Assembly (NCBI RefSeq): GCF_900101505.1
Contig: NZ_FMZI01000001.1
Coordinates: forward strand, 496,001-560,000
Source: Antarctobacter albus
GTDB taxonomy: Bacteria; Pseudomonadota; Alphaproteobacteria; Rhodobacterales; Rhodobacteraceae
Direction: 5' to 3'
Length of the DNA: 64,000 nucleotides
Within the stretch, counting starts at the first letter, position 1, and each line of letters begins with the position of its first letter. The notes below the pieces were generated by a model. The model was given only the letters and a program-made list of their open reading frames with translations. It did not search any database and was not told the origin of the DNA. The position numbers and the translations under genes are program-made. This document shows, piece after piece, positions 35,926 to 44,482 of this stretch.

Positions 35926-36776
35926 CAACCGTCCTTTTTCAACGCGCTTTCGTGCCAGCGGAACAGCGCGAGGTGACTGATCAGGCTCATGACCGCAAAG
36001 ATCGTCACCCCCATCAGGGAAATCAGGATCAGCGCCGCGTAGAGCCTGCCGAAGTTGAACCGGTAGGACGCCTCGAGAAGCGTCGAGGCAAGGCCCAGCC
36101 CGGTCCCGGCCCGGCCGATCACGAATTCCGCCACCACGGCCCCGATCAGCGCCAGCCCGCCCGCGATCTTGAGGCCCGACAGGAAATAGGGCAAGGCCGA
36201 TGGCGCCGCGAGATAGCGCAGCCGCTGCCAGCGGCTGGCTCCGTAGATGGTGTACAGGTCCTCGAGGTTGCGGTCGGTGCTTTTCAACCCGACCGTCGTG
36301 TTCGACAGGATCGGGAAAAAGGCCACGATCCAGGCACAGAGCAGCGCCGCGACAAAGGGACTGTCCAGGTAGATCTGCAACAGCGGTGCTATCGCCACCA
36401 CCGGCGTCACCTGCAGGATCACAGCGTAGGGAAAAAAGGACATCTCGATCCATTTCGACTGGGTAAAGGCCACCGCCAGCAGAGCACCGCCCAGGATCGC
36501 GAAGACCAGCGCCAGCAGCGTCAGCCGCCCGGTGGTCAGCGTGGCGGCCCACAAGAGGTCCCAGTCCTCGATCAGCTTGTCCAGCACCAGCAAAGGCCCC
36601 GGCAGGATGTAATGCGGCACTTCCCAAAGCGTGACATAGAGATGCCAGCCCAGCAGCGTCAGCACCATAACAAGCGACGGCAGCGTCCATTTGGCGATCC
36701 GCAGCACCTGTTCGCGGCGCGCGCGGGCGGCTTCCTCGTGATCGAGGGGGGGCGTCCTGCTGTCCGTCACGCTCAT
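35925..36776 (-). CDS. ABC transporter permease (SsuC/ThiX-like)
   Basis: 283 aa with six predicted membrane helices after a short charged N-terminus. The BPD_transp_1 EAA loop reads YTIYGASRWQRLRYLAAPSALP. The closest groups are permeases for sulfonates, nitrate, and thiamine-pyrimidine precursors. GGAGAGG precedes the chosen ATG at 36776, which overlaps the ATPase gene stop by 4 bp. Works with the ATPase and the NMT1-type binding protein upstream. Confidence 0.9.
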   Translation of the reverse strand: MSVTDSRTPPLDHEEAARARREQVLRIAKWTLPSLVMVLTLLGWHLYVTLWEVPHYILPGPLLVLDKLIEDWDLLWAATLTTGRLTLLALVFAILGGALLAVAFTQSKWIEMSFFPYAVILQVTPVVAIAPLLQIYLDSPFVAALLCAWIVAFFPILSNTTVGLKSTDRNLEDLYTIYGASRWQRLRYLAAPSALPYFLSGLKIAGGLALIGAVVAEFVIGRAGTGLGLASTLLEASYRFNFGRLYAALILISLMGVTIFAVMSLISHLALFRWHESALKKDG

Positions 36777-37573
36777 GCTGCCTCTCCCGTGGCGCGGTGC
36801 AGCGCGTTGGACGCCAGGCGGCAATAGCGGGCATATTCCGCCGAGGTGCGGAACGCCTCGCTACGCGGATAGGGCGCGTCCACGGTCAGTTCCTCGATCA
36901 CGCGCCCGGGCCGTGCCGCCATGACCACCACGCGGTCGGACAGGAAGACGCTTTCAAAGACCGAATGGGTGACGAAGATCACCGTGCAACCGATCTTTTC
37001 GCGCAAGGCCAACAGGTCGTTGTTCAACTTGAACCGCGTGATTTCGTCCAGCGCGGCAAAGGGTTCGTCCATGAGGATCAGCCGGGGTTTCGTGACCAGG
37101 GCCCGCGCGATGGACACGCGCATCTTCATGCCGCCGGAGAGTTCGCGCGGAAAGGCGCGCTGGAATTTCTCCAGCCCGACGAGGCGCAGCACCTCCAGCA
37201 CCTCGTCGCGGACCTCGGCAAAGGGCACGCCCCGGATACGGAACGGCAAATAGACATTGTCCATGACCCGCGCCCAGGGCATCAGCGTCGGTTCCTGGAA
37301 CACCACGCCCAGATCCCCTGCCCCCTTTTCCCCGGCGCCATCTTCTCCGGCCCAGTCGATCCGGCCCGATGTCGGCTGCATCAGCCCCGTCACCAGTTTC
37401 AGCGCCGTCGACTTGCCGCAGCCCGATGGCCCCAGCAACGAGATGAAATCGCCTTCGTTGACGGTCAGGTTCATGTTGCGCAAGGCTATGACGCCGCCGT
37501 GGAATGTCTTTTCCACCTGCGCCATCCTGAGCAGTTCAGGGCGTTGGCCCAAGGGTTGGCGGAACGGTGTCAT
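36773..37573 (-). CDS. ABC transporter ATP-binding protein (SsuB/TauB-like)
   Basis: 266 aa. Walker A GPSGCGKST, signature ELSGGMKMRVSIARAL, Walker B LILMDEPFAALDE, then the His-switch VTHSVFESVFLSDRV. This subfamily serves taurine, sulfonate, nitrate and pyrimidine importers. It lies 47 bp downstream of the binding-protein gene in the same operon. Confidence 0.92.
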   Translation of the reverse strand: MTPFRQPLGQRPELLRMAQVEKTFHGGVIALRNMNLTVNEGDFISLLGPSGCGKSTALKLVTGLMQPTSGRIDWAGEDGAGEKGAGDLGVVFQEPTLMPWARVMDNVYLPFRIRGVPFAEVRDEVLEVLRLVGLEKFQRAFPRELSGGMKMRVSIARALVTKPRLILMDEPFAALDEITRFKLNNDLLALREKIGCTVIFVTHSVFESVFLSDRVVVMAARPGRVIEELTVDAPYPRSEAFRTSAEYARYCRLASNALHRATGEAA

Positions 37574-37620
37574 CGCATCGCTGTCCCGGATCGCGGTGGG
37601 GGCGCGGCCCGGGCCTTTCC

Positions 37621-38610
37621 TTACTTCAGGTCCATCCCCACGCCCTTGCCCACGAATTCGGTGGTATAGGCGGATTTCCAGTCGACCTCGCCGATCACCC
37701 CGGCTTCGACCATCTTGGCGTAGAAATCGCCCACCTTCTCGTCGGTGATGACGCCGATCCCCGCCTCCAGCGTGTCACCGGAATCGACGATGCCGTTTTC
37801 CTTCATCTTCTCGATGGCAAAGGCGATCTTGTCGTCGGTCATCTCGGGGTTGTCGGCCTTGATCAGTTCGTTGGCCGCGGCGTTGTCGCCATAAAGATAG
37901 GTGTACCATCCCTTGATCGAGGCATCGACGAAACAGCTGACCTCGTCCGGTTTTTTGGCAATCGTGTCGGCCATGACCTCGATCGTGGTGGCATAGGTGG
38001 AATAGCCCGCATCGGCGATCAGGAAGACATCCGGCGTAAAGCCGCCTTCCTTTTCCACCAGGTACGGTTCCGACGACAGGTAGCCCTGCATCCCGGCATT
38101 CTCATTGGCCAGGAACGGCCCGGGGTTGAAGGTATAGGGCTGGCGCTGTTCGGGGGTGAACCCATAGGCCGCCATCATCCACTGGTAGTAGGACTGATAG
38201 CCGTTGTCGCCGATCAGCAGGTCCAGCGCCTTGAGATCCTCGAAGGTCTCGGCCTTTCCCGGGTGGGTGACGATGACCTGCGGGTGCTTCTGAAAGATCG
38301 CCGCGACGGAAACCACCGGGATGCCCTCCTGCACGGCGTTGAAGGCCTGCAGCAGGTCGCCGCCCATGTGGTAGTCGATCCGCCCGGCCAGCAGCAGCGC
38401 TCGGTTGTTCACCTGCGGACCGCCCGGCAGGATCGAGACCTTGAGCCCGCAGGCCTCGTAGGTGCCATCCGCCACGGACTGGTAGAACCCGCCGTGCTCG
38501 GCCTGGGCCAGCCAGTTGGTGCCAAAGGCGACCTCGGTCACGTGGCTTTCGGCAAAGGCGGGCGCGGCAAGGGTGCCGGCCGCGGCACATGCAAGGGCAG
38601 TGAACTTCAT
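37621..38610 (-). CDS. NMT1/ThiY-like ABC substrate-binding protein
   Basis: 329 aa. The signal peptide is MKFTALACAAAGTLAAPAFA; the mature protein has TNWLAQAEHGGFYQSVADGTYEACGL, the NMT1 family signature, and LLAGRIDYHMGGDLLQAF. NMT1/ThiY/RutG-linked binding proteins take pyrimidine-like ligands. No TPP-riboswitch motif is visible upstream, so thiamine-precursor uptake is not supported. GAGAGG precedes the ATG. First gene of the nine-gene operon; a 12-bp palindrome lies 31 bp before its start. Confidence 0.9.
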   Translation of the reverse strand: MKFTALACAAAGTLAAPAFAESHVTEVAFGTNWLAQAEHGGFYQSVADGTYEACGLKVSILPGGPQVNNRALLLAGRIDYHMGGDLLQAFNAVQEGIPVVSVAAIFQKHPQVIVTHPGKAETFEDLKALDLLIGDNGYQSYYQWMMAAYGFTPEQRQPYTFNPGPFLANENAGMQGYLSSEPYLVEKEGGFTPDVFLIADAGYSTYATTIEVMADTIAKKPDEVSCFVDASIKGWYTYLYGDNAAANELIKADNPEMTDDKIAFAIEKMKENGIVDSGDTLEAGIGVITDEKVGDFYAKMVEAGVIGEVDWKSAYTTEFVGKGVGMDLK

Positions 38611-38640
38611 GGGGGACCTCTCTGTCGCGGTTTCTTGTGT

Positions 38641-38652
38641 CTTTGCGCAAAG
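38641..38652. promoter_or_regulatory. Palindrome upstream of the catabolic operon
   Basis: CTTTGCGCAAAG is a perfect 12-bp palindrome, 31 bp before the first gene of the operon, in the 236-bp gap that divides it from the RidA gene. It is a candidate operator. The rest of the gap holds no gene that I can support. Confidence 0.4.
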
Positions 38653-38846
38653 CCTGAAAGCGCACCTTGTTCCGGGCAATCGGCATCTCTGACCGGATGG
38701 TCCGTTTTTCGGCGGGCGCGCACAGGATTCGTGCAGACGCGGGGCGTGCGATGAATAATGCGGCGCCCGGAAAGCGCCTGTTGCGGGTGATCTGGTCAAT
38801 CCCGCCGACAGGCGCCAATGTGCCCCCGCACAACGGAGCGCCAGGG

Positions 38847-39233
38847 ATGCCAATCGACAGCCTGATCCCCGACACGATCGCCGCGCCCTTCGCGCGCTAT
38901 GCCCACGGCGTCGCAACCGATTCCCTCGTCCTGACATCGGGGCAGTTGCCGCTGGCCCTGAACGGCAGCGTCCCCGAGGGTCCCGAGGCGCAGGCCGCGC
39001 TCTGCTTCGCCAATATCGACGCCATCCTGGCAGCGGGCGGCACATCGAAACATCACGCCCTGCGCATCAATGCCTATGTCACGCACCGCGATCACATGCA
39101 GGGCTACATGGCCGCCCGCGACGCCTGGCTGGCGGATGCGCGCGTGTTGCCCGCGTCGACCCTGATGATCGTCTCGGGCTTTACCCGCCCCGAATTCCTG
39201 GTCGAGGTCGAAGTCACCGCCCTGCGCCCCTGA
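38847..39233 (+). CDS. RidA family protein
   Basis: 128 aa of the YjgF/YER057c/UK114 family. VLTSGQLPLALNG, ALCFANIDAILAAGG and NAYVTHRDHMQGYMAARD match the family. RidA proteins hydrolyse reactive enamines and imines such as 2-aminoacrylate; several accompany catabolic operons (for example RutC in uracil breakdown). It is divergent from the catabolic operon and may clear an imine made there. GGAG lies upstream of the ATG at 38847. Confidence 0.88.
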   Translation: MPIDSLIPDTIAAPFARYAHGVATDSLVLTSGQLPLALNGSVPEGPEAQAALCFANIDAILAAGGTSKHHALRINAYVTHRDHMQGYMAARDAWLADARVLPASTLMIVSGFTRPEFLVEVEVTALRP

Positions 39234-39286
39234 TCCGATTGCACTCCGCGGGCCGCCCTGAAAGAGTGGCGGCCAAAGAGAGTGCC

Positions 39287-40420
39287 ATGACCGCCTTCCG
39301 TTTCATCCATGCCTCGGACCTGCACCTGGGACGCCGGTTCGCCAATATCCCCCAGCCCGAGGATGGCAACATCCGCGGACGCCTGATGGAGGCGCGTCAC
39401 GGCGTCATCGCGCGGCTGGCGCAGGCCGCCCGCGATACCGGCGCGGCGCATGTCCTGCTGGCGGGGGACACCTTCGACACGGCCACGCCCTCTCCGACCG
39501 TGCTGCGGCAGGCACTGACCGCGATGGCCGAGGATGCGGGCCTGACCTGGTGGCTACTGCCCGGCAACCATGACAACTTGGCCAATGCGGAACCGCTCTG
39601 GGAACGGATGTTGGCCGAGGCGCCGACGAACGTGCAGCCCCTGATGGATGCCACCCCCCGGATGATGGCCGATGGGGCCTGCCTGCTGCCTGTTCCGGTG
39701 ACCCACCGCGCCCCCGGGCGCGACCTGACAGAGGGGCTTGGCGCCATGCCTTCGCCCGAGGGCGCACAGCGCATCGCCCTCGCCCACGGCGGTGTCACCG
39801 ATTTCGAGGATACGGGCGCGCATATCCCGCCGGACCGTGCGGCGCGTGCAAATCTGGATTACCTCGCGCTGGGCGACTGGCACGGACGGTTGCAGATCGA
39901 CGCCCGCACGCACTATCCCGGCACGCCCGAACAGGACAGGTTCAAGCATGGGCGGCGCGGGCTGTGCCTGGCGGTCACCATCGACGCCCCGGGCGCCACG
40001 CCGCAGGTCAAAGAGGTCGAGACCGGCCAGTTCTGGTGGACCGAAACGGAATTGCCGGTGCAAGCCGGGCTGGAGACCTCTCTGGCACTGGAGGCGCTCT
40101 TGCCTGCCACCGGACGCCGCGACGTGCTGATGCGGGTACGGGCCACCGGCTGGGCCAGCCTGGCGCAGCGGGCGGACCTGTCACGCGCCGTCAGCGCCGC
40201 CGCGCCGGATTTCGCCTGGCTGACGCTGAACACCGAAGGCCTGGGCGCGCTTCTGGACGATGTCGATCTCGACACGATCGACCACGCGGGCGCCCTGCGC
40301 CAAGCCGCCGAGACGCTCAAGACCGAGGCCGAGAACCCCGACCTCTCCGCCGAGGATCGCGGCATCGCCGCCGAGGCGCTGGCCCGGCTTTACGCCTATG
40401 TGACGGAGCAGCCCGCGTGA
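39287..40420 (+). CDS. SbcD/YhaO-like DNA repair exonuclease
   Basis: 377 aa metallophosphoesterase. Metal motifs are HASDLHLG (D, H), LLAGDTFD, LLPGNHDN, and ALGDWHG near residue 200; a variable cap domain follows. SbcD-type nucleases act with an SMC-like ATPase on DNA ends and hairpins. The GTG of the next gene overlaps its stop (GTGA), so the pair is translationally coupled. The size and cap resemble YhaO-type proteins more than classical SbcD. Confidence 0.85.
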   Translation: MTAFRFIHASDLHLGRRFANIPQPEDGNIRGRLMEARHGVIARLAQAARDTGAAHVLLAGDTFDTATPSPTVLRQALTAMAEDAGLTWWLLPGNHDNLANAEPLWERMLAEAPTNVQPLMDATPRMMADGACLLPVPVTHRAPGRDLTEGLGAMPSPEGAQRIALAHGGVTDFEDTGAHIPPDRAARANLDYLALGDWHGRLQIDARTHYPGTPEQDRFKHGRRGLCLAVTIDAPGATPQVKEVETGQFWWTETELPVQAGLETSLALEALLPATGRRDVLMRVRATGWASLAQRADLSRAVSAAAPDFAWLTLNTEGLGALLDDVDLDTIDHAGALRQAAETLKTEAENPDLSAEDRGIAAEALARLYAYVTEQPA

Positions 40421-43032
40421 AACTTCGCCGTATCGCCGTCCAGAACCTGCGCCGCTTCACCGCCCCCGTCCAGATCGAGGGGCTGGCCGATGGGTTGAAC
40501 GTGCTCAGCGCCCCGAACGAACAGGGCAAGTCGACACTCTTCGACGGGTTGCAGGCGCTGTTTTTCACCGCTCACGGCGGCAGTGGCAAGGAGATCAAGG
40601 CGCTTCAACCCCATGCCAAGGGCGCACCCGAGGTGCTGGCCGAGATCGAGACGCCCGAGGGGCGATTCACCCTGGCCAAGCGGTGGCTGTCGAAACCGCG
40701 CGCCCATGTCTGGCAGGACGGGCGCCTGATCGCCCAGGCCGATGCCGCCGAGGCCTGGATTTCGCAACTGGCCGCCGCCGATGCGGGCGGGCCCGCCGGC
40801 CTTCTCTGGGTGCGGCAGGGGCTGACCGGCTTTGATGAGAGCGGGAAAAAGGCGCAGGACACGGCGCGCGAGGCACGGCGCGACCTGCTGTCCTCGATCG
40901 CCGGAGAGGTCGACACCATGACCGGCGGCGCGCGCATGGATGCCGCGCTGAAACGCTGCCGCGAGGAACTGGGCCGCTATGCCACCGCCACCGGACGGAC
41001 ATTGAAGACCGGCCCCTGGAAGGCGGCGCAGGACAGGGTCGAAGAACTGCGGGCCGAACATGACAGGCTGGATCAGCTGGTGGCAGAGCTTCGCCACGAT
41101 CTCACCGCCCGCGCCCGCGCCCGCAGCGAACTGGCAGAGCTGACCGAGCCGGAGGCCGCCGCGCGCCGCAAGTCCCGGCTGGCCGAGGCGCAAGAGGCGC
41201 AGGCCAATGCCGAACGCCACGCGGCGCAGCTCGATACGCTCACCCGGGCCGCAGAGACCGCGCGCCTGCGGCTCGACGCGCTGGACAGCCGCCGCAAGGC
41301 GCGTGCCGCCGCGCTGGCTGAACGCGACGAGGCGGCGCAGGCAACGCAGGCCGCCGGATCGCTCAAGGCAGAGGCCGAGACCGCGCAGGCCGAGGCCGAG
41401 CGCGCGGTAGTGCAGGCCCGAGACATCCTGAAAGCCGCCCGCGACCGCCTGGCCGCGGCCGAAACAGATCTGCGCACCGCGCAACACGCCCGGCAGGCCC
41501 ACGAGGCCGAGCATCAACGCAAGGAACTGACCCAGCGCATCGCCGAGGCCGAGGATCTCCGTCAGCAGGCCGAAACCGCCCGCCGCGCAGCGAGCCACGG
41601 CCCCGATGCCAAGGCTATCGACCGGCTGGAAAGACTCGCCCGTGCGCTGGACCAGGCCCGCGCCCTGCAGGCCGCCAGCGCCGCGCGGCTGGAAATCTCC
41701 TACGCGGCAGGGCGTGAGGGCGCGATCACCCTGGATGGCCAGCCACTGCCCGGTGACAGGGCGCTGCCCCTGTTGCAGGTCAGCGCGCTGGGCCTGCCCG
41801 GCCTCGGAACGCTGACCGTCACCCCCGGCGATACCGGCGACGAGACGGCGGTGGACAGTGCTGGTGAGGCTTTGTCCGCGGCCCTGCGCAAGCTTGACCT
41901 GCCCGACATCGACGCCGCCCGCCAGGCCGCCCGTGCGCGAAACGAGGCAGAGCGCCGGCTGTCCGAGATCACCGCCACCCTGCGGGCCCTTGCCCCCGAT
42001 GGCGCCGAGGCGCTGCGCCAGCGGTTGGCCGCCCTGCCCGCCCCGCTGCCAGAGGATGCGCCCCAGCCGCCGAGCCCGGAGGTGGCGGACACCGCGCTGC
42101 GCGAGGCCGAAAGTGCCCGCCAAGAGGCCGAGATCCGGGCCGAAACCGCGCGCGACCAGCTTGAAATCGCGCGCACCGAGACCGCCCGCGCCCTTGCCGG
42201 CGCACAGGCCGCCGCTGACCGTCTGACCCGGGCCGAAACCGCCCTGGAGCAGGCGCCCGAAACACCCGAGGCAGAGCACAGCGCCGCGCTGGAACAGCTT
42301 GCGCAGGCCGAGGAGGCTCGCGCCAAGGCCGCCACCGAGGCCCCGGACATCGAAAGCACGCGGGCCGCCTTGTCCCGCGCGCAATCGGCCGAGACCTCGG
42401 CGCAAGAGGCCATCGCACGGCTGAACCTCGATCTCGCCCGCCTGGACGAACGCGTGCGCCGCAGCGCCGAGGGGGCGGTCGAGGAACGGCTGGCCGATCT
42501 GGCGCAGGACCTGGAAACGGCGCAGGCCGACCTTGGCCGGATCACCCGGGACGTGGCGGTGCTGCGCCGCCTGGAAACGGCGCTGGAAACCGCGCGCATC
42601 GCCGCACGGGATCGCTATTTCACACCGGTTGCCAATGCCTTGCGACCACTTCTTCACCTGCTCTGGCCAGAGGCGCAGTTGGATTGGGACGATACCGAGC
42701 TGTTGCCCCGGCACCTGATCCGCAACGGCACCGAAGAACCGATCGACATTCTCTCCGGCGGCACCCAGGAACAGTTGGCGCTGCTGGTTCGGCTGGCCTT
42801 TGCCCGGCTTCTGGCCCGCGACGGGCGCGCGGCGCCGGTGATCCTGGACGACGCGCTGGTCTTTACCGACGATGACCGGATCGAACGCATGTTCGACGCG
42901 CTGCACCGCCAGGCCTCGGACGTGCAGATCCTCGTCCTGACCTGCCGCCAGCGCGCCTTCCGTGATCTCGGGGGACAGCAACTGCAGATCCGCGCGATGG
43001 ATCCGGCGCCCGACAGCCTGCTGGAGCAATAG
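40417..43032 (+). CDS. SbcC/YhaN-like SMC-type ATPase
   Basis: 871 aa, starting at GTG 40417. Walker A is in SAPNEQGKSTLFDGL near residue 35. Long Ala/Arg/Glu-rich coiled coils fill about 200-420 and 490-760, and the C-terminal head has LSGGTQEQLALLVRLAFARLL and Walker B VILDDALVFTDDDR. The centre lacks the CxxC zinc hook of SbcC/Rad50; instead there is a Gly/Pro/Leu-rich stretch (about 425-470) between the coils. Partner of the nuclease gene immediately upstream. Confidence 0.87.
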   Translation: MKLRRIAVQNLRRFTAPVQIEGLADGLNVLSAPNEQGKSTLFDGLQALFFTAHGGSGKEIKALQPHAKGAPEVLAEIETPEGRFTLAKRWLSKPRAHVWQDGRLIAQADAAEAWISQLAAADAGGPAGLLWVRQGLTGFDESGKKAQDTAREARRDLLSSIAGEVDTMTGGARMDAALKRCREELGRYATATGRTLKTGPWKAAQDRVEELRAEHDRLDQLVAELRHDLTARARARSELAELTEPEAAARRKSRLAEAQEAQANAERHAAQLDTLTRAAETARLRLDALDSRRKARAAALAERDEAAQATQAAGSLKAEAETAQAEAERAVVQARDILKAARDRLAAAETDLRTAQHARQAHEAEHQRKELTQRIAEAEDLRQQAETARRAASHGPDAKAIDRLERLARALDQARALQAASAARLEISYAAGREGAITLDGQPLPGDRALPLLQVSALGLPGLGTLTVTPGDTGDETAVDSAGEALSAALRKLDLPDIDAARQAARARNEAERRLSEITATLRALAPDGAEALRQRLAALPAPLPEDAPQPPSPEVADTALREAESARQEAEIRAETARDQLEIARTETARALAGAQAAADRLTRAETALEQAPETPEAEHSAALEQLAQAEEARAKAATEAPDIESTRAALSRAQSAETSAQEAIARLNLDLARLDERVRRSAEGAVEERLADLAQDLETAQADLGRITRDVAVLRRLETALETARIAARDRYFTPVANALRPLLHLLWPEAQLDWDDTELLPRHLIRNGTEEPIDILSGGTQEQLALLVRLAFARLLARDGRAAPVILDDALVFTDDDRIERMFDALHRQASDVQILVLTCRQRAFRDLGGQQLQIRAMDPAPDSLLEQ

Positions 43033-43100
43033 GGACAGTCCCCGGCCCGAAATCTTTTCAATAATTCGGCGTAACGCCCCCGGCCACCGACGAATCCCCC

Positions 43101-43129
43101 TTTGCAAGCGGATCGGCCATCCCTATATT
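43101..43129 (+). promoter_or_regulatory. Promoter of the tmRNA gene
   Basis: TTTGCA (43101-43106), a 17-nt spacer and TATATT (43124-43129). Predicted start near 43136, where a GTCCC-CTCG-GGGAC hairpin begins the transcript. Confidence 0.65.
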
Positions 43130-43135
43130 CCTCCT

Positions 43136-43460
43136 GTCCCCTCGGGGACTATGGGCATAAACGCGCATGTAATAAACGGATCGGACCCGGGGGCGGTACC
43201 CGGCGGCTCCACCATATATCCTTTGTTGGGGGATCATGGGGCCGAAACAGGATCGACGAACGCGTAAAGATGTAGCTTTGTCCCGGTGAGATACCACCGT
43301 TATCGGTTCACAAAGTACAATTGCCAACAACAATCGTGCTCCGGTTGCTCTGGCTGCGTAAGCAGTCCGAAAGACCGAAATCTAAGCCCTTGCGCCTAGC
43401 CGCGTAAGGCGGGGTTCGCAGGCACCTGGCAACAGAAGCCTGCACTTTCCCCAGATGCGA
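43136..43460 (+). ncRNA. ssrA: Two-piece (permuted) tmRNA
   Basis: The 3' acceptor half comes first and ends in GGCTCCACCA (CCA at 43212-43214). An intervening segment of 23 nt follows, and then the 5' half begins at 43238 with GGGGCCGAAACAGGATCGACG, whose GGGGCC pairs with GGCTCC. The tag reading frame at 43323-43361 encodes ANNNRAPVALAA and a stop. This circularly permuted layout is the alphaproteobacterial type. The 3' boundary is approximate, after the GCAGGC..GCCTGC hairpin. Rescues stalled ribosomes and marks products for ClpXP. Confidence 0.93.
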
Positions 43461-43468
43461 TTCCGACC

Positions 43469-43490
43469 GGACACGCGGCGCGCCGCGTCC
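43469..43490 (+). terminator. Hairpin downstream of tmRNA
   Basis: GGACaCGCGGC / GCCGCGtCC forms a GC-rich stem about 10 nt beyond the apparent RNA end, followed by a pyrimidine-rich CCTCTCTGT. Confidence 0.45.
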
Positions 43491-43570
43491 GCCTCTCTGT
43501 GCGGAAACCGAACATAACAATTTCTTTACAACGGGTTGTCAGCGAAACCTTGCCCTGACCAGACTGGGGC

Positions 43571-44017
43571 ATGATTCCCCAACCCTTCCAGTTCCGCCCC
43601 GCATTGGCCATCGGCGTCTCTCTTGTCCTGACGGCTCTCGCCGCGCCCTTGCCCGCCCAGGATTATCCCCAGGGTCCGGCAAAACTGCGCGTCACCAGCA
43701 CATGCAACGACGACATGACACTTGCCGGGCGATACCGCGTTTCTCCCACCAGGTGGCGCTATTTCCCCCGCAAACGCCTGCCTGCCGGGGCCAGCGGCCT
43801 GATCCGCGAGGATGACAAGCCCATCGTGTTCCGCCAGGGGGTCGTGCTCTACGCCGAAACCGAGGACGGACGCGGTTACTACGACAAGACCCCTGGCACC
43901 GACGTCGAGGGTTTGTTGCTCGTCAAACGCCATGACCAGCTGTTTGCCGCCGGTCGCGAACCTCGTGGCGTGGTCGAAAACGGTGACACATTCCACGTCC
44001 GGATCCCCTGCAATTGA
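43571..44017 (+). CDS. Exported hypothetical protein
   Basis: 148 aa. An N-terminal signal peptide (LAIGVSLVLTALAAPLPAQ) is followed by a basic mature domain with two cysteines (TSTCNDD and the C-terminal IPCN) that could pair. I recognise no family. The next gene, 8 bp downstream, encodes another small exported protein, so the two probably form a unit. Confidence 0.7.
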   Translation: MIPQPFQFRPALAIGVSLVLTALAAPLPAQDYPQGPAKLRVTSTCNDDMTLAGRYRVSPTRWRYFPRKRLPAGASGLIREDDKPIVFRQGVVLYAETEDGRGYYDKTPGTDVEGLLLVKRHDQLFAAGREPRGVVENGDTFHVRIPCN

Positions 44018-44025
44018 GGCCCGAC

Positions 44026-44409
44026 ATGAAACATCTCCTCGCCGCCCTTGTGCTTGTCCTCTCCGGTTCGGCCGCGCTCGCGGACCGCAGTCGGGACCTC
44101 GTGATCGTCAATCCCTGTGAAAGTCGGACTTGGCAGATCATGGTCAAACATTCGCCGCGCGACGATGTCTGGGTCAAACATGGCTGGTGGGAACTGGCGC
44201 CAAAGTCCCGCATCAACCCGCTGAGTGACGGCAAACGCCTGCGCCACCGCGACAATGCCAAGCTATATGTCTTCTACGAGACGGTCGACGGGCGCAAGCG
44301 GGTCAAGGGCGACTACGGCATCAGCTACCAGGGCGACTTTTTCGAGAGGGTCGAGGCGGTGCGGGTCCTGCGCGGGCCGGACGTGGAATACTGGATCGCC
44401 AGCTGCTGA
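44026..44409 (+). CDS. Exported hypothetical protein
   Basis: 127 aa. The signal peptide is KHLLAALVLVLSGSAALA; the mature part has VIVNPCESRTWQIMV near its start and ends in YWIASC, with two cysteines, and is rich in Trp, Arg and Lys (HGWWELAPKSR). No function is recognised. ATG at 44026 has GAGG upstream at good spacing; a TTG 12 nt earlier is less likely. Paired with the preceding exported protein gene. Confidence 0.68.
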   Translation: MKHLLAALVLVLSGSAALADRSRDLVIVNPCESRTWQIMVKHSPRDDVWVKHGWWELAPKSRINPLSDGKRLRHRDNAKLYVFYETVDGRKRVKGDYGISYQGDFFERVEAVRVLRGPDVEYWIASC

Positions 44410-44482
44410 TGGCCCTGCGGGCTTGACCCCGGGCGCCGACCTGTCACACCGGCGTCGTCCATCGCTGCTAGGCCCCGAGGTC

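Noticed and set aside
38611-38846. TPP or other riboswitch before the ThiY-like binding protein
   Set aside because: I looked for the thi-box core and paired arms and did not see them, so thiamine control is not claimed.
40396-43107. 903-codon minus-strand open frame opposite the SbcC-like gene
   Set aside because: High-GC codon bias of the real gene keeps the antisense frame open; the translation is low-complexity Gly/Arg/Gln without domains.
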